Assembly (NCBI RefSeq): GCF_000973725.1
Contig: NZ_CP009621.1
Coordinates: 2,570,001-2,634,000 of the forward strand
From: Pontibacter korlensis
Lineage (GTDB): Bacteria > Bacteroidota > Bacteroidia > Cytophagales > Hymenobacteraceae
Direction: 5' to 3'
DNA: 64,000 nt
Under the pieces are notes generated by a model. It was not told the DNA's origin and made no database searches. It saw only the letters and a list, made by a program, of their open reading frames with translations. Made by a program: the position numbers and the translations under genes. Below are positions 34,959 to 43,548 of this stretch, piece by piece; the first letter of the stretch is position 1, and every line of letters starts with the position of its first letter.

Positions 34959-35945
34959 ATGAAAAAAATTAAACTGATAGAAGTTAGATCTGAGTTGGGA
35001 GCTGGTACACGCGGAGCCAGCATGGGTATTGACGCACTTAGAGTTGCCTGCTGGGACAAGGGATCTGATTACTTCAAGCGGTTTAATTCTATCAGCGTAC
35101 CAGATTTGAACTATACCTTGTTCGATCCGGACGTTTTCCCAAACGCTCACCGTATTGACAGCATACTGACCGTGCAAAAGAACATAGCAAGGGCAGTAGA
35201 ACAAACCATTTCACAGGATATGTTTCCGCTGGTGCTGGCCGGCGATCATTCTAACGCTCACGGTACTATTGCTGGTATAAAAGCTGCCTACCCAGATAAG
35301 ACTTTAGGTGTAATCTGGATAGATGCACACGCTGATATTCACTCTCCTTATACCTCACCATCGGGTAACGTGCATGGCATGCCGCTGGCCATGGCTCTTA
35401 ATGTTGATAACCTGGACCGCCAGATCAACGACCCGGCTCCGGAGACAGTGTTCTTCTGGAACTCGCTGAAAAAGCTGGGTTATAATGGGCCAAAGCTAAA
35501 GCCAGAGCACCTGGTATATATTGTGGTGCGTGATACAGAGGAGCCAGAGGATTATTTCATCAAGAAGAATGGCATCAAGAACTTTACGTATGCCGAGTTT
35601 ACAGCCAAAGGAGCGAAGGCAGTGGCCGAAGAAACACTGGAGCGCCTGAAAGACTGCGACATCATTTACGTTTCGTTCGATGTCGACAGCCTCGACTCCA
35701 AGTTCTCAAAAGGAACGGGTACGCCGGTAGAGGTAGGCCTGACAGTGCAGGAAGCAAAAGACCTGAACTACTACCTGCTGCAGGACCCGCGTATTGTGTG
35801 CTACGAAATGACAGAGATCAACCCTACGCTGGATAGCGAAAACACCATGGCAGAAAATGCCTTTGATATTTTAGAAACGGCCACAGAGGCTATCTTGCAA
35901 AAAGAATCTAAAAGCACTGAATCTAAAAGTACAGCCATACATTAA
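34959..35945 (+). CDS. Arginase family hydrolase
   Basis: The 328-residue protein shows the ureohydrolase metal motifs: AGDHSNAHGT (about 92-101), WIDAHADIHSP (about 121-131) and SFDVDSLDSKF (about 237-247). Overall it is closest to Bacteroidota arginases, which hydrolyse arginine to ornithine and urea; agmatinase or formiminoglutamase activity is the alternative. Given the divergent arginine decarboxylase, agmatinase would also make sense, so I give no symbol. The stop overlaps the argS start by one base (TAATG). Confidence 0.83.
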   Translation: MKKIKLIEVRSELGAGTRGASMGIDALRVACWDKGSDYFKRFNSISVPDLNYTLFDPDVFPNAHRIDSILTVQKNIARAVEQTISQDMFPLVLAGDHSNAHGTIAGIKAAYPDKTLGVIWIDAHADIHSPYTSPSGNVHGMPLAMALNVDNLDRQINDPAPETVFFWNSLKKLGYNGPKLKPEHLVYIVVRDTEEPEDYFIKKNGIKNFTYAEFTAKGAKAVAEETLERLKDCDIIYVSFDVDSLDSKFSKGTGTPVEVGLTVQEAKDLNYYLLQDPRIVCYEMTEINPTLDSENTMAENAFDILETATEAILQKESKSTESKSTAIH

Positions 35946-37735
35946 TGCAACTTCAAACCACCATTAGCCAAAGCATCAGCCAAGCATTACAGGCTGTGTT
36001 CGGAATTACTGTTGACGCCTCTCAGATAGCACTACAGCCAACCCGCAAGGAATTTGCCGGTTCATTTACCTTCGTTACGTTCCCTTACACCAAACAGGTG
36101 GGCAAAGGGCCAGAGCAAATTGGCCAGGCATTGGGCGAATACCTGAAGGAAAATGCTCCAGAAGTAAAAGACTTTAACGTGGTGAAGGGCTTCCTGAACC
36201 TGGAAGTAAAAGAGGCAGAGTGGCTGCGGTTGTTCCGCAACATTATGGCTGACCCTAACTTTGGCCATGGCGAGGGGAGTGGACGAAACGTAATGGTGGA
36301 GTATTCTTCTCCAAACACAAACAAGCCTCTGCACCTGGGCCACCTGCGCAATAACTTCCTTGGTTACTCAGTGGCCGAGATCTTGAAAGCCAACGGCCAT
36401 AAGGTGATGAAGGTGAACCTGGTGAACGACCGAGGTATCCACATCTGTAAGTCGATGCTGGCTTACGAAAAGCTTGGCAACGGCGAGAACCCTGATAGCA
36501 GCGGCATTAAGGGAGACCACCTGGTGGGCAAGTACTACGTGCTGTTTGACAAAGCTTACAAAGAGCAGATAGACGAGTTGGTAGCACAGGGTATGGATAA
36601 GGAAGAGGCTAAGAAAAAAGCTCCTTGGATGCTGGAAGCACAGGAAATGCTACTGAAGTGGGAGCAAGGCGACGAGCACGTGGTAAACCTTTGGAAAACC
36701 ATGAACAGCTGGGTGTATGCCGGCTTTGATGAGACTTATCGCACCATTGGTGTTGATTTCGATAAATACTACTACGAGTCTGAGACTTATACTTTAGGTA
36801 AGGAGCGCGTAGAGGAAGGCCTGCAGAAAGAAGTATTCTTTAAAAAAGAGAATGGCTCTGTGTGGGTTGACCTAACTGACGAAGGTTTGGACGAGAAGCT
36901 GTTGCTTCGAGCAGATGGTACCTCGGTATACATTACCCAAGATTTGGGAACGGCTGAGCTGAAGTACAACGACTTCCCGTACGACCAGTCTGTATACGTG
37001 GTGGCGGATGAGCAGAACTACCACTTCCAGGTACTGAAGGCTACGCTGAAGAAGCTTGGCAAATCTTACGCCGACGGTATCTACCACCTGTCTTACGGCA
37101 TGGTAGATCTGCCTTCTGGTAAGATGAAATCCAGAGAAGGTACCGTAGTGGATGCTGATGAACTGGTGCAGGAGATGGTAGACACAGCGCGTCAGCAGAC
37201 AGAGGAGCTAGGCAAGATTGAGGGCTTTACCCAGGAGCAGGCACAGGAGCTGTATCATACACTGGCTATGGGCGCTCTGAAGTACTTCCTGCTGAAAGTA
37301 GATCCGAAGAAACGTATGCTGTTCAACCCGCAGGAATCTATTGACTTCCGTGGTAATACAGGTCCGTTTATACAATATACCCACGCTCGAATCTCTGCCA
37401 TACTTCGCAAAGCAAGTGAAATGGGAATCAAGTTCGACCCGGCCGCATTCGACAGCTTTGATAACCTGCACGAAGTAGAGCAGGAGGTAATCATACAACT
37501 AGGCAACTTTCCGGCTGTAGTGAAAGAGGCAGGCAACCTGTACGCACCGTCTGTAATTGCAAACTATGTTTACGAATTGGCTAAAGCTTACAACCGTTTC
37601 TACCAGGAGATCTCTATCTTCAACGAGACAGATGAGCAAGCACGTAGCTTCCGTATTGCACTGTCGGCTATGGTGGCCCGCTTCGTACGCGAGAGCATGA
37701 AGCTGCTGGGTATCGAGGTGCCGGAGAGAATGTAG
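35945..37735 (+). CDS. argS: Arginyl-tRNA synthetase
   Basis: The 596-residue class I synthetase has the HIGH-type motif SSPNTNKPLHLGHLRN (about 120-135), the KMSKS-type SGKMKSREGT (about 392-401), and a C-terminal anticodon-binding helical domain ending in ESMKLLGIEVPERM, normal for ArgS. An N-terminal Add-1 domain precedes the catalytic core. It starts on the last base of the arginase gene and thus is translationally coupled to it, which links arginine breakdown and charging in one transcript. Confidence 0.96.
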   Translation: MQLQTTISQSISQALQAVFGITVDASQIALQPTRKEFAGSFTFVTFPYTKQVGKGPEQIGQALGEYLKENAPEVKDFNVVKGFLNLEVKEAEWLRLFRNIMADPNFGHGEGSGRNVMVEYSSPNTNKPLHLGHLRNNFLGYSVAEILKANGHKVMKVNLVNDRGIHICKSMLAYEKLGNGENPDSSGIKGDHLVGKYYVLFDKAYKEQIDELVAQGMDKEEAKKKAPWMLEAQEMLLKWEQGDEHVVNLWKTMNSWVYAGFDETYRTIGVDFDKYYYESETYTLGKERVEEGLQKEVFFKKENGSVWVDLTDEGLDEKLLLRADGTSVYITQDLGTAELKYNDFPYDQSVYVVADEQNYHFQVLKATLKKLGKSYADGIYHLSYGMVDLPSGKMKSREGTVVDADELVQEMVDTARQQTEELGKIEGFTQEQAQELYHTLAMGALKYFLLKVDPKKRMLFNPQESIDFRGNTGPFIQYTHARISAILRKASEMGIKFDPAAFDSFDNLHEVEQEVIIQLGNFPAVVKEAGNLYAPSVIANYVYELAKAYNRFYQEISIFNETDEQARSFRIALSAMVARFVRESMKLLGIEVPERM

Positions 37736-37901
37736 TAGAACTCAACTACTTCAGAAAAAGCATTGTGATAGCCCCTTATGGCTGCTGTAGGAGAGGAGTA
37801 ACCAGTAGAAGTATAAAGTATAGTACGCTGCAACAAAGCAAATGCTGGGTTGTTGTAGCTGCACAAGAGTGAACTGTAACGCAACATCAACCAAAACTCG
37901 T

Positions 37902-38507
37902 ATGCTCAAAAAGTTTACAAACTCTCTACAAACAGCTATGCTGCTGGGCCTGTTAAGTATAACAGTGGCTTGCCAGCAGAGCAATGGTGCTAACCAAACA
38001 ACCGAAACAATGGCTTCAGAAATGAGTACCAACAACCAGATCAGCGACTTTTACACATTTAAAGTGAATGGGCTGGATGGCAAAGAAGTGGATTTCTCTC
38101 AGTATAAAGGCAAAAAAGTATTGCTGGTAAACACTGCCTCTGAGTGCGGCTACACCCCGCAGTACGAGGGTCTACAGCAGCTGCACGAAACACACGGAGA
38201 TGAGGTGGTAGTGCTGGGCTTTCCGGCTAACAACTTTGGCGGCCAAGAGCCGGGCTCTCACGAGGAGATTGCCTCTTTCTGCCAAAAGAACTATGGCGTA
38301 AGCTTTCAGATGTTTGAAAAAGTATCTGTAAAAGGAGAAGACAAGCATCCGCTGTATGTGTGGCTGACAGAGAATGCTCCGGGCAACGAAGAACCAAGTT
38401 GGAACTTCTGCAAGTACCTAGTTGATGAAAATGGTAAAGTAGTGGCCTTCTATCCATCTAAGGTTAAGCCGATGGATGAGGAACTGCTAAGTGCTATACA
38501 AAAGTAG
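37902..38507 (+). CDS. Glutathione peroxidase-family lipoprotein
   Basis: Starting at ATG 37902 the protein has 201 residues. The hydrophobic segment SLQTAMLLGLLSITVAC is a lipoprotein signal (Cys at about 24). The peroxidase part shows the catalytic Cys in NTASECGYTPQY (about 85-96), the Gln in NNFGGQEPGS (about 125-134) and the Trp-Asn in SWNFCKY (about 180-186). Cysteine-type members usually use thioredoxin-like reductants. The protein would sit in the envelope and remove peroxides. An ORF extension upstream to 37842 is Cys-rich and unlikely. Confidence 0.88.
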   Translation: MLKKFTNSLQTAMLLGLLSITVACQQSNGANQTTETMASEMSTNNQISDFYTFKVNGLDGKEVDFSQYKGKKVLLVNTASECGYTPQYEGLQQLHETHGDEVVVLGFPANNFGGQEPGSHEEIASFCQKNYGVSFQMFEKVSVKGEDKHPLYVWLTENAPGNEEPSWNFCKYLVDENGKVVAFYPSKVKPMDEELLSAIQK

Positions 38508-38561
38508 TATGGCTGGGGCGCTTTTAATCTGCGCCAGCAATAGAATCCTAATTTCAAGGTT

Positions 38562-39497
38562 TTGAATACATCACATCACACAAATACCCAGAATCCAGGT
38601 CTAATAAAGGTCTGGATTTCGGCTTTTAGGCCTCGCACCCTTCCGCTGGCACTCTCTTGTATAGGCATGGGAGGCTTTATGGCAGCTGCGAATGGCTTTT
38701 TCAATGCAACGGTGGTAGCGCTCTGTATATTTACAACGCTCTTTCTGCAGATACTCTCTAACCTTGCCAACGACTACGGCGACTCCAAGCACGGAGCCGA
38801 CAGTGTACATAGGGAAGGACCAGTGCGGGCAGTGCAGGCTGGCCTTATTCAGGCTGAGCAAATGAAGAAAGGTATGATCGTGTTTAGCCTGCTGTCGCTG
38901 GTTTCAGGTTTGCTGCTGTTGTGGGTAGCCTTCGGAACTGAAGGTATGCTGCTCTTTCTGCTGTTCCTGGTGCTGGGGCTTGCCTCTATCTGGGCAGCTA
39001 TTAACTATACCGCAGGCGACAACCCTTATGGCTACGCAGGCTTGGGAGATATTTTCGTGTTCATCTTCTTCGGGTTGGTGGGCGTACTAGGTACATACTT
39101 TCTGCAAGCGCAGGCGCTGGAGGCAACGGTTATACTTCCTGCGCTGGTGTGCGGCTTTTTCTCTGTGGCCGTTCTCAACGTTAACAACATCCGCGATATT
39201 AATTCTGATGTATTAGCAGGCAAGCGCTCCATACCCGTAAGGCTTGGGCCGAAGCGTGCGCGCGTGTACCATGTGCTGATACTGTTTAGTGGTGTGCTAA
39301 GTGCATTTGCCTATGTGTTGCTAACCTATGAAAGCCCTTGGCAGTTCCTGTTTGTGCTCACACTGCCGCTGGTCTTGGTAAACGGAGTGAATGTGTGGCG
39401 AAAGCAGACTTCTAAGGAGCTGGACCCATACTTAAAGCAAATGGCCATGACTACACTGCTGTTCGTGCTTCTGTTTGGGATAGGACAGGTGCTGTAA
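38562..39497 (+). CDS. menA: 1,4-dihydroxy-2-naphthoate polyprenyltransferase
   Basis: The 311-residue UbiA-type prenyltransferase has eight or nine membrane helices and the two Asp-rich motifs: NLANDYGDSKHGAD (about 66-79) and NNIRDINSDVLAGKRSIPVRLG (about 208-229). These are typical of MenA, which attaches the polyprenyl chain in menaquinone synthesis. The start is a TTG at 38562; an in-frame stop at 38541 and the lack of a nearby ATG leave no alternative. A long convergent terminator follows. Confidence 0.92.
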   Translation: MNTSHHTNTQNPGLIKVWISAFRPRTLPLALSCIGMGGFMAAANGFFNATVVALCIFTTLFLQILSNLANDYGDSKHGADSVHREGPVRAVQAGLIQAEQMKKGMIVFSLLSLVSGLLLLWVAFGTEGMLLFLLFLVLGLASIWAAINYTAGDNPYGYAGLGDIFVFIFFGLVGVLGTYFLQAQALEATVILPALVCGFFSVAVLNVNNIRDINSDVLAGKRSIPVRLGPKRARVYHVLILFSGVLSAFAYVLLTYESPWQFLFVLTLPLVLVNGVNVWRKQTSKELDPYLKQMAMTTLLFVLLFGIGQVL

Positions 39498-39506
39498 GAG
39501 GCATTA

Positions 39507-39564
39507 AAGTATAAAAAGAAAGCCGCCGGTACTAATCAGTGCCGGCGGCTTTCTTTTTATACTT
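39507..39564. terminator. Long bidirectional hairpin terminator
   Basis: Arms of 25 bases (39507-39531 and 39540-39564) pair with one G-U position, around an 8-base loop. The inner GCCGCCGG/CCGGCGGC core with A/T tracts is a normal terminator, and AAGTATAAAAA extends the stem outward. It lies between menA and the oppositely oriented 39614 gene. Confidence 0.85.
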
Positions 39565-39613
39565 GTCGCTAAATCATCTCACTTTTTGATGAACGAGAAT
39601 TAAGGCAACGTAG

Positions 39614-40024
39614 CTATTTTACAGGTTCTGCATGTTGTTTGTAATTCTCATCAGCCAACTCTGTTGCTTCAGTAGCTCTGTTGGTAAGAATGTACATTCG
39701 TAGAAGTATGGCTACAAGTAAACCAGCTGCCGTGGCTAGAAGGTCCTTATAGTCAAAAGTTCTGGAGGTGTATTGCTGCTCTATTTCATAGGCCATTGCT
39801 CCGAGTGCCGCAAAGAGAATACTGCTACCGTTGCTTTTAGAACTAAACCCTGACAAGAGCAAACAAGCCCCAAGAGCATAGAAACAGCTTGGTCCAAAAC
39901 CTTGAAAGCCCCAGTCTTCAATGCCATTTTCTAGCACCCAAGGCCTGTACAAAAGCTTGCAAACAAAGCCCAATATGGCTGCAACTATTCCTGCTAGTAT
40001 TAAATGCTTCTTCTGATCATCCAT
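39614..40024 (-). CDS. Small membrane protein of unknown function
   Basis: From ATG 40024 the protein has 136 residues with about four hydrophobic segments (about 6-25, 45-60, 68-82 and 100-118). The last two frame a charged EIEQQYTSRTFDYKDL segment. This resembles VanZ-like or DUF2809-like small membrane proteins, but the match is too weak to name. A longer open frame to 40096 would overlap the end of the TonB receptor gene and is not favoured. It lies 34 bases after that receptor on the same strand. Confidence 0.6.
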   Translation of the reverse strand: MDDQKKHLILAGIVAAILGFVCKLLYRPWVLENGIEDWGFQGFGPSCFYALGACLLLSGFSSKSNGSSILFAALGAMAYEIEQQYTSRTFDYKDLLATAAGLLVAILLRMYILTNRATEATELADENYKQHAEPVK

Positions 40025-40058
40025 TCTTATTAGAATTAATATTTTTTCAGAAGCAGGC

Positions 40059-42512
40059 TTAGTTGTTACCGCCGCCGCCATTGTCCCCTCCGCCACTTTT
40101 CAGGTCGTCGTTCTTAATGCCGCGCTTGGTGCGCTTAATGTCCTCTTTCAGCTTGCCGAACTTATAGCTGAGGCCGATGCTGATGCGGCGGCGCTGGTAG
40201 CGGTACTCGCTACGCTGGTCAAAGTTCTGACCGCTGATGTCGCTGTAGCTGGTAAAGTACTTGTTAAACGGGTTCTGGACAGAAAGACTGATGCTGGCCT
40301 TTTCATCCTTCAGAAAGTCCTTGCTTAGGGAGAAACCGCTCCAGAACTGCCCGTTTGAGCGGCCCTGCAGCAGCACGCGTGGGGCATAATAACCAGCGTT
40401 TATACTGGCGCGCCAGTTCTTCTCGAACCTGTAGCTGATGTAGCTGTACATGAAGCCGCTCACGCCACTGTTCTCCAGGTTCTGGCCCTCTATATTGCCG
40501 CTGAGTTCGCTGTAAGAAAGCGAACCGTTCAGGCTCAGACTTAATTTCTTGAACAGCGTAGAGTTGCCATTGAGCGAGAGGGTAGTGGTGCTGTTACGGC
40601 CAATGTTACCATAGGTAGTGGCACTCACAGAGTCGGCCGGATTAAAGGTGGTATAGCTCTGAATGGCGTTGTTGGTAAACGAATGGGTAAGTGTGCTGTT
40701 TAAGGAGTTGCTGTTTTTAAACATGCTGTGCCCCAGGCTAAATACGTGGCTTGTGGCGGCTTCCAGTTTCGGATTTCCGTAGGAAATGGCCTTTTCGTTC
40801 TGGCGGTTCACGTAGGGGTTCAGGTACCACAGGCTTGGGCGTTCGATGCGCTGCGTATAGGATACCTTCAGGTTGGCCATGTTCTTCAGGGTGCGCGTCA
40901 GCGTCAGGCTTGGAATCAGGTTCAGGTAATCCTGCTCCGCCACCGATCCCGAGGATTTGAAGTTGGCATCCACCACGGTCTGCTCCAGGCGCGTTCCTGC
41001 GCGTATGCCCCACTTGTCGTAGCGCAGGCTGGCCGAGGTATAAGCCGCGTATATGTCCTGGTCGTAATCAAACTCGTTGCTCAGCTCGGGCACCTCCTCA
41101 AATGTGTTGGTCTCAGCGTTGTAATTGCGGTAAAAGTAGTCGCTGCCGTTGTCTCGGAGTATGGTTTTGGCGCCAAGCTCCAGCGTGTGCTTCTTAAAAG
41201 GGTGCACGTAATCCACCTGCATGGTCTGTTCCACGGATTTTCCGTCGTTCAGGGTACGGGTATCGGCAGGTCCCCTGTAGTTCAGGATCTCCTCAAATGA
41301 CAGGTTTGCCTCGTCGCGGTTGTTGTTGTCGCCGATTTTATAAGAGAGCGTGAGCAACTGGTTCTTGTTCCGTTTGAAGGTGTGCTGATAGTCCAGGCCT
41401 GCCTCCATACCGTCCCAATTTCCGGTGGTGTTTTGGTTGCGGTTAAACGCCTGCGTCTGGTTACCTGCTGCATTCAGCTGGTCTACCGTCTGCAGACCCA
41501 GTTGCTCCCAGTTACTTCTGTTAATGCTGAACTTAGCCGAGAGCAGGTTGAGCGTGTCTATCTCATAGCTCATTTCACTGTCTATGTATCGGAACTGGTT
41601 CTCGCTGTTTCCCTTGCTTTGCTGCAGCAAACTTGTGCCGGTGTTCCTGTCCTGGCGCTCAAAGCTACTGTTAAAGGTTGGGTTCGTGAACTTGTTAACC
41701 CCAGCGTAGGCTGAGATGCCGAGCTTGCCGACTTTGGCCTTGATGCTAGCCGAACCGAACCGGCTGTCGGGGGTAGCCTGCGATAGGTGCACGCTCCCGT
41801 TGTAGCCGTTGGACGGCTCGTTGTGCGTGATCACGTTAATGATACCGCCAACGCCCTCTGCATCATACTTGGCAGGCGGGTCGGTAATTACCTCAATGCG
41901 CTTAATCGTGTTGGCGGGCATGCTTTTGAACACATCTTTCGGGTTGCGGGCGAAGAGGGTGGAGTTTCTGCCGTTTACCAGCACCTTAAAGTTGCTGTTG
42001 CCATTTAGCTGTATGTTCTCGTCAGAGTCGAGGCTGAGCATGGGCACCTTACGGAGCATATCCAGTGCAGTAACGGTTTTGCTCTCCGGGTCAAACTCTA
42101 CATTATAGCTGATTTTGTCGATGTCTTGGGTAATCAGCATTTTCTCGGCTGTTACCTCTACTTCCTGCAGTTGTTTGGCAGAGTTAACTAAGGCAATCTT
42201 GCCTAAATCTACCACAGGCTTACCTGGTTCAGGCGCAGGTACGTTCATCGAGAAGGGTTTATACCCAACAAATGTCAAAATAAGCTTGTAAGGAGCATAC
42301 GGCAGACCAGATAGTTCAAAAGCGCCATTATCCTGAGTGAAAGTTGTTTTGAGCGCTTCTTCTTTGTCGGGTTGGCTAATAACTACGGTAACGTAGCTGA
42401 GAGGTACTTGACTGGCAGAATCTACTACTACTCCTTTGATGGTACCTGTAGTTTGAGCCCAACTAAAGGAGCAGAAGAATAGACACAGTGCCAGCAGTGC
42501 TGTTTGTTTCAT
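40059..42512 (-). CDS. TonB-dependent receptor-like outer-membrane protein (outer membrane beta-barrel family)
   Basis: The 817-residue protein has a signal peptide (LLALCLFFCSFSWAQ, about 4-20), a CarboxypepD_reg-like domain (about 22-105) with IKGVVVDSASQVPLSYVTVV, a plug (about 130-235, including NGNSNFKVLVNGRNSTLF and IEVITDPPAKYDAEGVGGIINVIT), and a barrel of the type found in OMP_b-brl_3 proteins. No STN domain. The C-terminus carries a short Gly/Asn-rich tail after the last strand, which is usual for this subfamily. It is likely an outer-membrane transporter of unknown substrate; GC content is slightly higher than around it. Confidence 0.88.
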   Translation of the reverse strand: MKQTALLALCLFFCSFSWAQTTGTIKGVVVDSASQVPLSYVTVVISQPDKEEALKTTFTQDNGAFELSGLPYAPYKLILTFVGYKPFSMNVPAPEPGKPVVDLGKIALVNSAKQLQEVEVTAEKMLITQDIDKISYNVEFDPESKTVTALDMLRKVPMLSLDSDENIQLNGNSNFKVLVNGRNSTLFARNPKDVFKSMPANTIKRIEVITDPPAKYDAEGVGGIINVITHNEPSNGYNGSVHLSQATPDSRFGSASIKAKVGKLGISAYAGVNKFTNPTFNSSFERQDRNTGTSLLQQSKGNSENQFRYIDSEMSYEIDTLNLLSAKFSINRSNWEQLGLQTVDQLNAAGNQTQAFNRNQNTTGNWDGMEAGLDYQHTFKRNKNQLLTLSYKIGDNNNRDEANLSFEEILNYRGPADTRTLNDGKSVEQTMQVDYVHPFKKHTLELGAKTILRDNGSDYFYRNYNAETNTFEEVPELSNEFDYDQDIYAAYTSASLRYDKWGIRAGTRLEQTVVDANFKSSGSVAEQDYLNLIPSLTLTRTLKNMANLKVSYTQRIERPSLWYLNPYVNRQNEKAISYGNPKLEAATSHVFSLGHSMFKNSNSLNSTLTHSFTNNAIQSYTTFNPADSVSATTYGNIGRNSTTTLSLNGNSTLFKKLSLSLNGSLSYSELSGNIEGQNLENSGVSGFMYSYISYRFEKNWRASINAGYYAPRVLLQGRSNGQFWSGFSLSKDFLKDEKASISLSVQNPFNKYFTSYSDISGQNFDQRSEYRYQRRRISIGLSYKFGKLKEDIKRTKRGIKNDDLKSGGGDNGGGGNN

Positions 42513-42661
42513 GTGTATGTAGGTTATATAGTGAGTAAGCTATTCTAAGGTGAGTACAAAATGACTGTACCCATACTTTCAGGCTCTCACGGTTTTCCTC
42601 TTACACATTAGTCGGCTGTGCCCAACACCTCCCTAAAAGTTTCTCCTTTTGAAGGTACAAC

Positions 42662-42698
42662 AAAGATTTTAAACTATAACTATAGTTGTTAAATCTTT
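42662..42698. repeat. Imperfect 37-base palindrome, possible operator
   Basis: The outer arms AAAGATTT and AAATCTTT are perfect inverse copies, and the inner ACTATA/TATAGT pair again around the centre at about 42680; one base offset separates the two blocks. It lies 150 bases before the TonB receptor start. A dimeric regulator could bind here, but this is inference from symmetry only. Confidence 0.35.
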
Positions 42699-42879
42699 TA
42701 TCATAAAATTAATATAACATGAGGTGTGGGAAAATGTCTTTGGCTTGCTAGATACTACAGTGAAATCTACTAATCTCCGTAATTGGCAGTGGCCTGACCA
42801 AAGTATAGTTATATATAAGTAAAGAGTGCTAAAAAGGTACGAAGTATAAGAGGAAGTAGCTGTAGTTATGAGTATAAAT

Positions 42880-42912
42880 AAAAAGCCACTGCCAACAAGG
42901 CAGTGGCTTTTT
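42880..42912 (-). terminator. Terminator after pncA
   Basis: Perfect 14-bp arms (core AGCCACTGCC/GGCAGTGGCT) with the loop AACAA and A/T flanks lie 18 bases after the pncA stop on the - strand. The T-run on the - strand suits termination of the rhlE-pncA transcript. Confidence 0.85.
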
Positions 42913-42930
42913 ATTATGAGTGCAAAACCT

Positions 42931-43539
42931 TTACAACAGAGTATGGCTTTGTATAATCTGCCCTCCTCGTTGTACTAAATCTGCCTTGGCCTCCTCGAAG
43001 CCCTCTGCATTTATAGCACGTACAGCGTCTTCAACATAATATACTTTGAATCCCTCTGTTAGTGCATCCTTTGCAGAAAAGTAAACACAGAAGTCGGCGG
43101 CAAGGCCTGCTAAGTATACTTCAGTTATGCTTTTGCCCCGCAGGTAGTCAGCTAGTCCGGTGGTCTTTAAGCGGCCATTGTCATAAAAGCCGCTGTAGCT
43201 GTCTATTTCCGGATCAGTACCCTTTCTGAAAATAGCCTCGACACGGTTCTGCTCCATTTCTTTGGAGAACTCAGCGCCTACAGTACCCTGCATACAGTGG
43301 TCTGGCCACAGTACCTGCTCCAACCCGTTAAGGTTTATTGTCTCGAACACATTTTTGCCCTCGTGCTGAGAGGCAAAACTCTTATGGTTTATCGGATGCC
43401 AGTCTTGCGTAGCTACAACCAGTTCAAACTTATCCTGAAGTTTATTTACAACAGGTATAATAGCGTCTCCTTCTGGCACGGCAAGTGAACCTCCAGGTAG
43501 GAAGTCGTTTTGTATGTCTATCAGCAGTAAAGCGCGCAT
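42931..43539 (-). CDS. pncA: Nicotinamidase
   Basis: The 202-residue isochorismatase-fold hydrolase turns nicotinamide into nicotinate for NAD salvage. Seen motifs: LLIDIQNDFLPGGSLAV with the catalytic Asp (about 4-20), TQDWHPINHKSF with the metal-binding Asp/His (about 45-56), WPDHCMQGT, and GLAADFCVYFSAKDA with the nucleophilic Cys (about 144-158). The length is normal. It begins 9 bases after the stop of the DEAD-box helicase, so the two form an operon. Confidence 0.94.
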   Translation of the reverse strand: MRALLLIDIQNDFLPGGSLAVPEGDAIIPVVNKLQDKFELVVATQDWHPINHKSFASQHEGKNVFETINLNGLEQVLWPDHCMQGTVGAEFSKEMEQNRVEAIFRKGTDPEIDSYSGFYDNGRLKTTGLADYLRGKSITEVYLAGLAADFCVYFSAKDALTEGFKVYYVEDAVRAINAEGFEEAKADLVQRGGQIIQSHTLL

Positions 43540-43548
43540 AGTTAATGT

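Larger units (their letters stand above)
42513..42930. other. Long intergenic region with a palindrome and a terminator
   Basis: These 418 bases contain no gene. They hold the upstream region of the TonB receptor, an imperfect AT-rich palindrome at 42662-42698 that could bind a regulator, a run of repeated AGTATA words (42795-42875), and the terminator at 42880-42912. I found no convincing consensus promoter for the receptor. Confidence 0.5.

Noticed and set aside
39614-40024. VanZ family call
   Set aside because: The number of helices fits, but I see no VanZ motif; left as unknown.
40728-41714. Open frames on the + strand of 110-190 codons
   Set aside because: They are antisense to the TonB receptor gene on the - strand, which has full domain support.
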